A stretch of DNA of 64,000 nucleotides from Cochleicola gelatinilyticus (GTDB taxonomy: Bacteria > Bacteroidota > Bacteroidia > Flavobacteriales > Flavobacteriaceae), in the NCBI RefSeq assembly GCF_001637325.1, contig NZ_LRXL01000037.1, positions 124,001 through 188,000 on the forward strand. The letters are read 5' to 3'. How positions within the stretch are numbered: position 1 is the first letter of the stretch; each line of letters begins with the position of its first letter. Both the position numbers and the translations under genes were made by a program. This document shows positions 9,077-17,632 of this stretch, in pieces. The notes under the pieces are model-generated. The model was not told the DNA's origin and did no database searches. It saw only the letters and a list, made by a program, of their open reading frames with translations.

Positions 9077-10840
9077 ATGTATAAAATTCTACTTATCTTC
9101 TTTACTACTACGCTATTTTCTTTTGCTGCTCCTATCGATTGTCCAGTAGACTTAGGACCCGATCAAGAAGCATGCGACGGCGAAACGTTACTATTATTTG
9201 CAGACACTGGCGGTGGTGATACGTATCAATGGTTTTTTAATGGTGAGTTTCTACCCGATGAAACTACTAGTACCTTGCAGGTTACACAAACAGGAACGTA
9301 CTCGGTTGAAGTGAATGATGGTGGAGGTATATGTATAGACGATGTAATGGTTTCATTTCTTCCATTGCCAAGCCCTATAACACCGACACCTTTAAAAGTG
9401 TGTGATGTAAATAGCGACGGATTTGCTTCTTTTAATTTGGCATCAAAAAATAGCGAGATAATTGGTGGTGAATCCGACATTACTATCACGTACTACGAAA
9501 CTGAAGCCGATGCCCAAGCTGGTGTGTTTGCGCTTCCAAACCCCTATGTAAATGTAACGCCGTTTACTCAACTTATTTATGCGCGTGCCACCAATAATAC
9601 TACTGGTTGCTTTACAATTGTAGAATTAGAACTAATTGTAAACCCCACCTTAGTAATTCCTGCACTAGACAGTATTTTACTTTGTGATGAAGATCAAGAC
9701 GGACAGGAAATATTCGACCTTACAATTCATGAAGCTGCTATTTTTGGTTCTAACCCTACCGGTGATTATGCGTTATCTTATCATGAAAGCGAAGCCGCGG
9801 CTGTAAACAATGAACTTCCTATTCTCAATCCCATCAATTATGTGAATAGTAGTAACCCACAACAAATTTATGTGCGATTAGAGGATGTTAATTCGGGATG
9901 CTTTGCTATTAATGTTTTTACGATTAAAGCGGTAGCACTTCCAGTGGCCGGAATCCCTAATGAAATAATTGAAGTAGATACGAACGATGACGGAATGGCG
10001 CTTTTCGATCTAACAGAAAATACACCTCTTATTCTTGGTTCACAGAATCCAGCAGATTATTCAATAGCGTATTTTACTTCGGAAGCCGATGCAAGTTCCA
10101 ATGAAAATCCTATCGCAACGCCTGAAGCATTTACGAGTGCTACCGCAGTGATTTTCGCACGAATAGAAATCGTAAATACATCTTGCTTCGCTACTACCAG
10201 TTTTTCTCTTATCGTTGAAGAAAATGCAGAAGATACCGATAATGATGGTATTGCCGATATGGACGAAGACCTTAACAATAACGGAAACTTAGAAGATGAC
10301 GATACCGATGGCGACGAAATTCCTAATTACTTAGACAGCGATGACGATGGAGATTTAGTAGAAACGATCGACGAGATTACTGGCATAGGCGCGGGATTTA
10401 GCAATACGTATGTTTTTATAGATACAGATGAAGATACTATCGAAAATTATTTAGATAATGACGATGATGGTGATATGACATTAACCATCGATGAAGATTA
10501 TAATGGTAATGGAGACCCGAGAGACGATGACATGAACCAAAATAACATTCCCGATTTCCTTGATGCCGATGTTACCTTAGAGGTTTCAGAAAACATAGTT
10601 ACCGACTTACAACTGTTTCCGAACCCCGCTTCAGAAATGGTAGTTATTAAATCGCAATTTTTCACTTTGGAAACTACCTTCGTTCTGTACGATCTTCAAG
10701 GGAAAGAAGTACAACCTATCGTAGTAGCTTCCGAAGAAAATAACTTTGTACTCAACGTAGCATCGCTTCAAAGTGGTGTGTACTTTCTTAAAGTTACTTC
10801 GGAAGCAGCCTCGATAACGAGAAAATTTATCAAAATGTAA
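9077..10840 (+). CDS. secreted protein with Ig-like part, Asp-rich calcium repeats and T9SS type A sorting domain
   Basis: A 587-residue extracellular protein. Residues 1-18 are a signal peptide. Residues 19-90 read as an Ig-like/PKD-type domain (GPDQEACDGETLLLFADTGG, then YQWFFNGEFL). Three similar modules follow, each opening with a CD-N-DG or DTNDDG motif and holding a TYYETEADAQAG-like segment. Residues about 395-505 are thrombospondin-type-3-like aspartate repeats (DTDNDGIADMDED, DTDGDEIPNYLDSDDDGD), expected to bind calcium. The last 75 residues (LQLFPNPASEMVVI to RKFIKM) are a type A C-terminal sorting domain, so export is by the type IX system. A cell-surface or released adhesive role is inference only. 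Confidence 0.88.
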   Translation: MYKILLIFFTTTLFSFAAPIDCPVDLGPDQEACDGETLLLFADTGGGDTYQWFFNGEFLPDETTSTLQVTQTGTYSVEVNDGGGICIDDVMVSFLPLPSPITPTPLKVCDVNSDGFASFNLASKNSEIIGGESDITITYYETEADAQAGVFALPNPYVNVTPFTQLIYARATNNTTGCFTIVELELIVNPTLVIPALDSILLCDEDQDGQEIFDLTIHEAAIFGSNPTGDYALSYHESEAAAVNNELPILNPINYVNSSNPQQIYVRLEDVNSGCFAINVFTIKAVALPVAGIPNEIIEVDTNDDGMALFDLTENTPLILGSQNPADYSIAYFTSEADASSNENPIATPEAFTSATAVIFARIEIVNTSCFATTSFSLIVEENAEDTDNDGIADMDEDLNNNGNLEDDDTDGDEIPNYLDSDDDGDLVETIDEITGIGAGFSNTYVFIDTDEDTIENYLDNDDDGDMTLTIDEDYNGNGDPRDDDMNQNNIPDFLDADVTLEVSENIVTDLQLFPNPASEMVVIKSQFFTLETTFVLYDLQGKEVQPIVVASEENNFVLNVASLQSGVYFLKVTSEAASITRKFIKM

Positions 10841-10863
10841 GGCGTAAAATCATAAAGGTTTCC

Positions 10864-10896
10864 AAAAAGCTTCCGTCACTTGCGGGAGCTTTTTAT
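10864..10896 (+). terminator. rho-independent terminator
   Basis: Stem AAAAAGCTTCCG pairs with CGGGAGCTTTTT (12 bp with one G-U pair) around a 7-base loop, with a T run in the right arm. It lies 24 bases after the type A secreted protein gene and just before the DUF6503-like lipoprotein. Confidence 0.85.
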
Positions 10897-10924
10897 CTTT
10901 ACAATTCACTTAAAACCAACCACC

Positions 10925-11734
10925 ATGAAGTATTTTTCAATATTTGCTTTTGCTGTATTCGCCCTTACTAGCTGTAAGAATGAAGTAAAAACCGATACCG
11001 AATCGGAAGCAAACAACGAAACTGTTGAAGTTTCAGAAACAAAAAAAGCTACCTATCCTAAAACCGTATCGGGCATTTTAACCGCGCATGGTGGGATCGA
11101 TACATGGAACAGTATGAACAATCTTTGTTTCGAACTGGATGGTAATAATGGTAAGGAGATTCATACCATTTCTTTGCGTGACCGAAAATCAAAAATCGAA
11201 CATGAAAAATGGACGATTGGGTACGACGGTAATGAAGTTTGGTTGTTAGAAAATGAACCCGGAGCGTATGAAGGAAATGCTCGATTTTATCACAATCTCA
11301 TGTTTTATTTTTATGCAATGCCTTTTGTACTGGCAGATGACGGAATAAATTACACTGCAATGGAACCTCAGGAACTCGATGGCAGTATGTACAACGCCAC
11401 TAAGATTTCGTATAATGCCGGAATAGGAGACGCTCCCGATGATGAATATATTCTGTATTCGGACCCTTCCACGAACCAGATGGTGTGGTTGGGGTACACT
11501 GTAACTTATAGAAGTGGTGAAAAGAGTGATCAATGGAGTTTTATTAAATACGATAAATGGCAAGAAGTAAACGGATTGAACTTACCAGAAAAACTAACTT
11601 GGTACCATGTAAAGGATGGAAAACCTACGGGAGAGAAAAAAGACAGACGTTTCGATAAAATAACAATGACCGAAACCATGCTAGATAATGATGTTTTTGC
11701 AAAACCTGAAGGAGCTGTGGTTGTTCCGAGATAA
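10925..11734 (+). CDS. lipoprotein, DUF6503-like
   Basis: A 269-residue lipoprotein starting MKYFSIFAFAVFALTSC (Cys17). The mature part contains SGILTAHGGIDTWNSMNNLCFEL, then WTIGYDGNEVWLL, YAMPFVLADDGINY and a final LPEKLTWYHVKDGKPTGEKK. This pattern resembles a Bacteroidota family I know as DUF6503, with a LolA-like concave sheet; that name is from memory. The open frame extends 15 codons upstream, but those codons overlap the terminator hairpin and lack signal character, so the ATG at 10925 is preferred. Confidence 0.75.
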   Translation: MKYFSIFAFAVFALTSCKNEVKTDTESEANNETVEVSETKKATYPKTVSGILTAHGGIDTWNSMNNLCFELDGNNGKEIHTISLRDRKSKIEHEKWTIGYDGNEVWLLENEPGAYEGNARFYHNLMFYFYAMPFVLADDGINYTAMEPQELDGSMYNATKISYNAGIGDAPDDEYILYSDPSTNQMVWLGYTVTYRSGEKSDQWSFIKYDKWQEVNGLNLPEKLTWYHVKDGKPTGEKKDRRFDKITMTETMLDNDVFAKPEGAVVVPR

Positions 11735-11768
11735 ATACAAAATTTAAAAAAATAGAGATTAAAATAAG

Positions 11769-11812
11769 AACCACGAATGCACTAATAATTGAGGCATTCG
11801 TGGTTTTTTAGT
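11769..11812. terminator. bidirectional rho-independent terminator
   Basis: A perfect 12-bp stem, AACCACGAATGC against GCATTCGTGGTT, with a 13-base loop and T runs on the right (plus strand) and an A-rich left flank. It sits between the convergent DUF6503-like gene and trmL and can serve both. Confidence 0.88.
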
Positions 11813-11829
11813 GCTTTAATAAAAAACTT

Positions 11830-12291
11830 TTAAGGAGTTTTGTTCATATTTCTAATGCCTTCGTACACGACAATAGCAACCGCATTAGCCAAATTTAAAC
11901 TGCGAATATGTTCACTGAAAATAGGAATCTTATACAGGGAATCGGCATGTTTTTCTGTTACTTCGGAAGGCAATCCAACCGACTCTTTTCCAAAAATTAG
12001 AAACAGTTCGTCTTCAAAATCAATTTCCCAATGGTTTTTAGTGCCATGGCTTGAAAAGAATGCCATTTTTTTATCAGAATGTTTTTTAAAAAATTCCTCC
12101 TTATTTTCATAAATCGTTACTGGAAGGTGTTGCCAGTAATCTAATCCAGCGCGTTTAAGACGTTTGTCGGTAAGTTCAAATCCAAAGGGTTGTATTAAAT
12201 GCAAATGCGATCCCGATGCCAGACTTAAGCGACCTATATTCCCAGTGTTGTTAGGTATTTCAGGTTCTAGTAATACAATATTATATGCCAT
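11830..12291 (-). CDS. trmL: tRNA (cytidine/uridine-34 2'-O)-methyltransferase TrmL
   Basis: TrmL methylates the wobble ribose of tRNA-Leu isoacceptors using S-adenosylmethionine. The 153-residue length is typical of this minimal SPOUT enzyme. Visible motifs are PEIPNNTGNIGRL near the N-terminus, FGKESVGLP in the middle, and IPIFSEHIRSLNLANAVAIV, which forms the trefoil knot that binds the cofactor. No signal peptide. The neighbouring DUF2132/VF530 gene on the same strand ends just upstream. Confidence 0.93.
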   Translation of the reverse strand: MAYNIVLLEPEIPNNTGNIGRLSLASGSHLHLIQPFGFELTDKRLKRAGLDYWQHLPVTIYENKEEFFKKHSDKKMAFFSSHGTKNHWEIDFEDELFLIFGKESVGLPSEVTEKHADSLYKIPIFSEHIRSLNLANAVAIVVYEGIRNMNKTP

Positions 12292-12383
12292 TATTTAAAG
12301 TGAAGTAAGGGTGAATGAGTAAGGAATAAAGAAAAATAGTAAAAACTAAGTTAGACCAATATAATAGCAAGATGAGTTAAGAG

Positions 12384-12641
12384 TTATCGAATCGATTTTA
12401 AATACAATCGCTCCACTTTTTCTCGTGCCCAGGGGGTTCTTCTTAAAAACTTAAGACTTGATTTTACAGAAGGGTCGTGTGTAAAACAGCGAATATTGAT
12501 CCTGCTACCTAATTCTTCCCAACCGTATTTATCTTCCAAGTACGTTACAATATCATCCAGTTTTACGCCATGCAATGGATTGTTAGGTTGAGAATTACTC
12601 TTGAGTTCTGATTTGGCATTATTGTTATCGGCGTCTGTCAT
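12384..12641 (-). CDS. VF530-like (DUF2132) small DNA-binding-type protein
   Basis: An 85-residue protein whose core [41 protein letters not shown] and EKVERLYL match the VF530/DUF2132 family, a small helical fold proposed to bind DNA. The N-terminal 20 residues are polar and rich in N, K and S. The function is not established. It lies about 90 bases upstream of trmL on the same strand. Confidence 0.85.
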   Translation of the reverse strand: MTDADNNNAKSELKSNSQPNNPLHGVKLDDIVTYLEDKYGWEELGSRINIRCFTHDPSVKSSLKFLRRTPWAREKVERLYLKSIR

Positions 12642-12704
12642 GTTTTTCCTTAAGAGAAGTGCTACTTCAAAGATTTATTTAATTTTCAATACTCAATACT
12701 GTTT

Positions 12705-13994
12705 TTACTTTCTCGAATACTTTTCCATATATCGCTTCCATAATTCAGTTTGGTGAGTTTCTAAAGAAATTTCCCGACCGTCGATAAAAGCGTGTGTTAG
12801 CTGGTTGGTTCTCATGTCAAGTGCATCTCCTTCAGAAATAAATAGTGTAGCACTTTTACCCACTGCAAGAGTTCCGTAGTTGGCATCGATGCCAAGGATT
12901 TTAGCTGTATTTCCCGAAATTAATTGCAAGGCAGTTTCTTTGTCCATCCCTTGTCCAGCCACTTGTCCGGCATAGAAAGGAAGGTTTCTTACTTGAAAGT
13001 TAGACGTCCCTGAATTTTCTAATCCGACGAGCAATCCGCCATCTACTAGCAGTTTAGGAAGTTTATAAGGAAGATCGTAATTATCATCATCGCGGTCTGG
13101 AAGGTTATGCGTATGCTGCACTAAGACAGGAATATTATTTTGCTTTAAAAAAGGGATGATTTTATAGGCTTCGTAACCACCTACTATGACAACTTCCTTT
13201 ATACCGTTTTCTTTGGCTGTTGTAACAGCATCAATAATTTCTTTTTCAGAATTTACATGAACGTATAATTTTTTAGAACCGTCGAACAATCCTTTCATGG
13301 CTTTCATAGCTTCGTTCGTTTCGGTTGCATCATTTTGGTACACATTCGAATTTACAACAAACTGTTTGAGTTCATCGATCTGTTTGTTGTACTCTTTGTT
13401 TGGCTTATAGCCACGTTCTTCACCTTCCCACCAACGGCCCCTACGAAAGCTACTCGGCCAGTTGAGGTGAATCCCATCATCCACTTTAATGGCAGCATCT
13501 TCCCAGTTCCAGGCATCGAATTGCACAATAGAGGAACTTCCGCTAATGCGCCCTCCCTGTGGAGTGATCTGACCTAATAATACGCCATTTGGTCGCAGTG
13601 ATTCGACAACTTTACTTTCAGCATTATAAGCAATAAGGCTTCGAACCTGTGGAATCATGCTTCCCAATTCATCTTGATCGTCACTTGCACGAACGGCATT
13701 TATTTCAACCAGTCCCAGCGGTTTTGCGGGCGCAATAAAACCAGGATATATATGTTTCCCTTGTGCATTGATCACCCTTCCTTGAGTGGCTACCTCTGTT
13801 CCTCCCATTGCAGTTATGGTTCCGTTTTCGAAAACGATGACGCTGTTTTCTATCACGTTTCCGTCCCCTGTGTGTGCCGTAGCGCCAGTAATCGTAATAA
13901 CTTCTTTTTGAACTGGTGCTGGTGTTTGTTGCGCGAATGCAGTAATCCCTAAACTAAAGGCTGCTGCAAGTAGTATGTTTGTTGCTTTTTTCAT
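12705..13994 (-). CDS. secreted amidohydrolase-like protein lacking the HxH metal motif
   Basis: A 429-residue protein with a signal peptide (residues 1-21, ending AFA) and the composite beta-sandwich of amidohydrolases (ITGATAHTGDGNVIENSVIV, and LGIDANYGTLAVGKSATLFI at the C-terminus). Where active enzymes have GxIDxHxH, this one has YPGFIAPAKPLGL near residue 100, so both first-metal histidines are missing. The usual late Asp is also not seen around GLENSGTSNFQ. A histidine pair (QHTHNLP) is present in the second half. It is therefore probably catalytically inactive or uses an altered site. It starts 7 bases after the 986-residue homologue on the same strand, so they form an operon and may assemble together. 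Confidence 0.85.
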   Translation of the reverse strand: MKKATNILLAAAFSLGITAFAQQTPAPVQKEVITITGATAHTGDGNVIENSVIVFENGTITAMGGTEVATQGRVINAQGKHIYPGFIAPAKPLGLVEINAVRASDDQDELGSMIPQVRSLIAYNAESKVVESLRPNGVLLGQITPQGGRISGSSSIVQFDAWNWEDAAIKVDDGIHLNWPSSFRRGRWWEGEERGYKPNKEYNKQIDELKQFVVNSNVYQNDATETNEAMKAMKGLFDGSKKLYVHVNSEKEIIDAVTTAKENGIKEVVIVGGYEAYKIIPFLKQNNIPVLVQHTHNLPDRDDDNYDLPYKLPKLLVDGGLLVGLENSGTSNFQVRNLPFYAGQVAGQGMDKETALQLISGNTAKILGIDANYGTLAVGKSATLFISEGDALDMRTNQLTHAFIDGREISLETHQTELWKRYMEKYSRK

Positions 13995-14001
13995 CTTTCG
14001 T

Positions 14002-16962
14002 TTAGTTTATAGTTTCACATTCAAGATCACGACGTTCTTTTTTTGTAGGTGGTTTTGTTTTTCCACCTCCATTTTTTTCAGCAAGCATCATATTTATTAG
14101 TTGGGTGCGTTCTGCTTTTACCGCTTTTCTTTTTTGAAGATCTGTTTCTTTATCAAAATAAGGAATTCCTTCAATCAACGTTTTTTCAGCTTTAGCATAT
14201 ACCGAAAGAGGATGATCGCTCCACAATACCAAATCGGCATCTTTTCCTTCTTTTATACTTCCCACTCTGTTATCTATATGCAGTAATTTTGCAGGATTAA
14301 TAGTCACCATTTTCCAAGCTTCTTCTTCGGTCATTCCTCCATATTTTACACTTTTGGCGGCCTCTTGATTTAAACGGCGGGACATTTCACCATCATCACT
14401 GTTAATTGCTACGGTTACTCCTTGACTTGCCATGATCGCAGCATTATAGGGAATGGCGTCATTTACTTCAAATTTATACGCCCACCAATCACTAAAAGTG
14501 GATCCGCCGACACCGTGTTCTTTCATTTTATCGGCAACTTTATAGCCTTCTAGAATATGCGTAAAGGTGTTCACTCGGAAACCAAATTTTTCGGCTACTT
14601 TCATCAACATATTGATCTCACTTTGTACGTACGAATGGCAACTTATAAATCGTTCTCCATTTAAGATTTCAACAAGGACCTCCATTTCTTCGTCATAGCG
14701 AAAAGGTTGCCCGTTTTTCTTTTGTTCATCATAAGCTTTCGCACGGTTAAAATAATTTACATACAGTTGTTCTACCCCCATTCGTGTTTGAGGAAAGCGA
14801 TCGTAACTTTCCCAATTCGATTGTTTTACGTTTTCACCGAGAGCAAACTTTATAAATTTTGGTGCGTCTGGAAATTTTAATCCTTCGGCATCTTCCCCCC
14901 ATTTTAATTTGATGATTGCCGATCTTCCTCCAATCGGGTTTGCCGAACCGTGTAAAATTTGAATGGTGGTAACCCCTCCGGCAAGATTGCGGTAAATATT
15001 CATGTCTTCAGGATCGATCACATCTTCGATGGTTACTTCTGCCGAGGAGTTATGTCCGGCTTCGTTTATTGCCAACGCAGCAATGTGCGAATGTTCATCG
15101 ATAATTCCTGCCGTAAGATGCTTTCCTGTGGCATCCACTACTGTAGCTCCGCCTGCCGAAAGGTTTTTACCAATGCCAGTAATTTTTCCATTTTTTACAA
15201 GAACATCGGTTTCGGTTAAAATTCCTTGATCTTCACTGGTCCATACGGTTGCATTTTTAAAGAGTATGTTTTGAGCTTTAGGTTTGGTGATTGCTCCATA
15301 TCCTACATTCGGATACATAATAGGAAGGATTTTTGGTGGTGCATCGGTCTCTTTTTTGTTTTCTTCGGAAGACGCTTTGGAATCACTTTTTCGAACTGCA
15401 TTAAAACTACTTTCGCTACCGTCGGGTGCTACAAGTCTTCCTGAAAAGTTTCCTCCTTGCTTCGGAATGATCCCCGTAGTACGAAACACTTCTTTCGTTT
15501 CTTCATTAGAAAATGAGAGAGTAACCCAATTTTCTGAATATTCAAGTTTTGAAGGATATTCGGTTTCCCCAATAGCCACATTTGAAACAAGTTTTGAAGG
15601 TGTTCCAGTAACATTAAAATCGTACGTTTTTCCAGCGGCAGTAAGTGTATAGTTTCCGCGTATATCGGTCTGATCTTTCGTGTTAATTATGTTTTTGTTT
15701 CCCTGTACCCAGTTTTCATAAAGTGTGGTATCCTCTTCGAAAATAGGACCCGAGGTGATTAAAAAATTGGCATAACGTCCGGGTTGTAAACTTCCTATTT
15801 CGTCGCTTTTACCAAGTAATTCTGCTGGAACCGTTGTTAATGCCTCTAGTGCTTTGGTTTTATCGAAACCGTAAGCAAATGCTTTTTTTAGGTTGTCTTT
15901 AAATTCTGATACTTTTTTTAATTCGTGCGTTGTCAATGAAAAGATGATATTGTTTTCAGTGAGCTTTTTAGGATTCATCGGTGCCTGATTCCATTTACGC
16001 ATTTCCTGTAACGAAATATATTCAGCAGCATACGGATCGCTCACATCGTAAGCTTCTGGGAAATTTAGTGGGATGATATACCGTGCCTGTGTAGCTTTAA
16101 TTTGTTCTATGGCTTCATATTCATCTCCGCCACCAACTATTACATAGTTAATGTTAAACTGATCACCAATCTTGTCTGCACGCAGGTTGTTGGTTTTATT
16201 TCCTGCTTCAAAAAAGGAAACTTTATTTCGATTGGCGATAAGGGCTTCCAGCGAACGGTCTTTAGTTTTGACCTTACCTTTCTCGTACCAGTCGGCATCG
16301 TAATACACCTGACGTAACAATGCCATAGCTCCCATGAGTGAAGTGGGATAAGACTGACGGCTGGTGACACTTTTATTGAAAGAAAAGAATTGTCCTGAAG
16401 CATCCTCTATAATTCGTGCTGCATCACCGTCATCATCATTTAACGCAACCAAAACTCCGGTTCCACGGGCAATACCGTCCATGAGATGCGTGTTTACTAC
16501 TCCAAATCCGGCTTCTCTGAGTTCTTCTGCATTTTTTTTATCGTATTTAAACGTATCAATACCGTTGGTTTCGGGCATGATGTGATCGTTCCAGTAAAAG
16601 CCTTCCCGACTTGCTTCGTATTGTGGAGAGCGGCGGCCTCCTTCCGGTCTTTTTGGTTTTTCGATTCCAAATCCGGTATACGGATCTATAAAAGAAGGGT
16701 AGATGTATTTTTCCTTTAGATCGATCACTACTGCATTCTTTGGAATGGTGACCGATTTACCCGAAGCAATAACTTTTCCCTCATGAATAAGCAAGGTTCC
16801 CTTATTTATTTTCTGAGTGGGAGTAATGAAGAGGGTAGCGTTTGTAAAGGCCGTAAAATTTGAATTACTTTCTTTAACACCGTCGTTTTTTGGGAAATAA
16901 TCTTGTGCGTTTACAGAAATGGTTGCCGCACAAAGAAATAATAGGAGTAGATATTTTTTCAT
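14002..16962 (-). CDS. secreted double-domain amidohydrolase; N-terminal domain degenerate, C-terminal domain intact
   Basis: A 986-residue exported protein (signal peptide 1-19) with two amidohydrolase-like halves. The first half (about 30-440) has IYPSFIDPYTGFGIEKP where the metal HxH should be and so lacks it. The linker (about 440-560) looks like a beta-rich insert. The second half (about 570-930) has GIIDEHSHIAAL with an intact HxH, later CHSY, FTHILEG and NSDDGE, which supply the other metal ligands, and closes with VGSIKEGKDADLVLWSDHPL. Family knowledge: such imidazolonepropionase/dipeptidase-related enzymes cleave cyclic amides or dipeptides; the substrate here is unknown. The stop codon lies 7 bases before the ATG of the smaller homologue. 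Confidence 0.88.
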   Translation of the reverse strand: MKKYLLLLFLCAATISVNAQDYFPKNDGVKESNSNFTAFTNATLFITPTQKINKGTLLIHEGKVIASGKSVTIPKNAVVIDLKEKYIYPSFIDPYTGFGIEKPKRPEGGRRSPQYEASREGFYWNDHIMPETNGIDTFKYDKKNAEELREAGFGVVNTHLMDGIARGTGVLVALNDDDGDAARIIEDASGQFFSFNKSVTSRQSYPTSLMGAMALLRQVYYDADWYEKGKVKTKDRSLEALIANRNKVSFFEAGNKTNNLRADKIGDQFNINYVIVGGGDEYEAIEQIKATQARYIIPLNFPEAYDVSDPYAAEYISLQEMRKWNQAPMNPKKLTENNIIFSLTTHELKKVSEFKDNLKKAFAYGFDKTKALEALTTVPAELLGKSDEIGSLQPGRYANFLITSGPIFEEDTTLYENWVQGNKNIINTKDQTDIRGNYTLTAAGKTYDFNVTGTPSKLVSNVAIGETEYPSKLEYSENWVTLSFSNEETKEVFRTTGIIPKQGGNFSGRLVAPDGSESSFNAVRKSDSKASSEENKKETDAPPKILPIMYPNVGYGAITKPKAQNILFKNATVWTSEDQGILTETDVLVKNGKITGIGKNLSAGGATVVDATGKHLTAGIIDEHSHIAALAINEAGHNSSAEVTIEDVIDPEDMNIYRNLAGGVTTIQILHGSANPIGGRSAIIKLKWGEDAEGLKFPDAPKFIKFALGENVKQSNWESYDRFPQTRMGVEQLYVNYFNRAKAYDEQKKNGQPFRYDEEMEVLVEILNGERFISCHSYVQSEINMLMKVAEKFGFRVNTFTHILEGYKVADKMKEHGVGGSTFSDWWAYKFEVNDAIPYNAAIMASQGVTVAINSDDGEMSRRLNQEAAKSVKYGGMTEEEAWKMVTINPAKLLHIDNRVGSIKEGKDADLVLWSDHPLSVYAKAEKTLIEGIPYFDKETDLQKRKAVKAERTQLINMMLAEKNGGGKTKPPTKKERRDLECETIN

Positions 16963-17058
16963 GTATAAATAGTTATTAATCGAAATCTAAAGATAGAAAT
17001 GTTAGGATGTTTCACATTGTTTTTGGAATTCTTTAACATCTTGTTGTGATTTTAGCTA

Positions 17059-17519
17059 GCGCTTCGACAGGCTCAGCGTGACCCAGTTACTTTGATTTGT
17101 GTTTTTGGTAGTTGTTTCTTTTTAGAAGTCAATCATGAAATGCTATAGTTTGTTTGAGCTTTTCGAAGAGAGATGGTGCGCACTTCGACAGGCTCAGCGT
17201 GACCCGGTTACTTTGATTTGTATTTTTTGGTCGTTGTTTCTTTTTAGAAGTCAACTATGAAATGTTATAGTTTGTTTGAGCTTGTAGAAGACTGGTTGTG
17301 TGCGCTTCGACAGGCTCAGCGTGACCCGGTTACTTTTATTTGGGTTTAGTATTTTTTCTTTAGAATTCAACTATTATATGCTATAGTTAGTTTGAGCTTT
17401 TTGAAGATGGATTGTGCGCACTTCGACAGGCTCAGCGTGACCCGGTTACTTTGATTTGTGTTTTTTGGTAGTTGTTTCTCTTTAGAAGTCAACTATGAAA
17501 TGTTTTAGATGGTCGAAGA
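17059..17519. repeat. tandem repeat array, four units of 116-122 bp with palindromic core
   Basis: Four copies of the core CTTCGACAGGCTCAGCGTGA begin at 17062, 17183, 17305 and 17421. Each is followed by a shared tail containing GTTACTTTGATTTG, AGAAGTCAACTATGAAATG and TAGTTTGTTTGAGC. The end of each unit (TTTGAGCTTTTCGAAG or a variant) is a diverged inverse of the next core, so adjacent units can fold an imperfect hairpin. The core recurs in the array at 60.5-61.2 kb. No coding function is apparent; the array occupies the spacer between the 986-residue amidohydrolase and the DUF3810 gene. Confidence 0.9.
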
Positions 17520-17539
17520 TTGCAAGAGGGATAGAAGCT

Positions 17540-17602
17540 GGCTACCGTGTAGCGCGGATAGCCCGACCCTCGTAGCGAAGCGAAGAGGGACTTGCCCAAA
17601 GT
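17540..17602. repeat. GC-rich intergenic element with short hairpin
   Basis: A stretch much richer in GC than its surroundings, holding GTAGCGCGGATAGCCCGACC and CGAAGAGGGACTTGCCC. CCCTC and GAGGG form a short stem around GTAGCGAAGCGAA. It resembles dispersed intergenic elements I recall from Flavobacteriia, but I cannot prove that from one copy. No tRNA-like cloverleaf is seen. Confidence 0.4.
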
Positions 17603-17632
17603 ATTGCTATACGAGATGTGTTTAAATGAATT

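Noticed and set aside
17041-17519. The array at 17 kb as a CRISPR
   Set aside because: The period is 116-122 bases, the whole unit is repeated rather than short repeats with unique spacers, and no cas genes are present.
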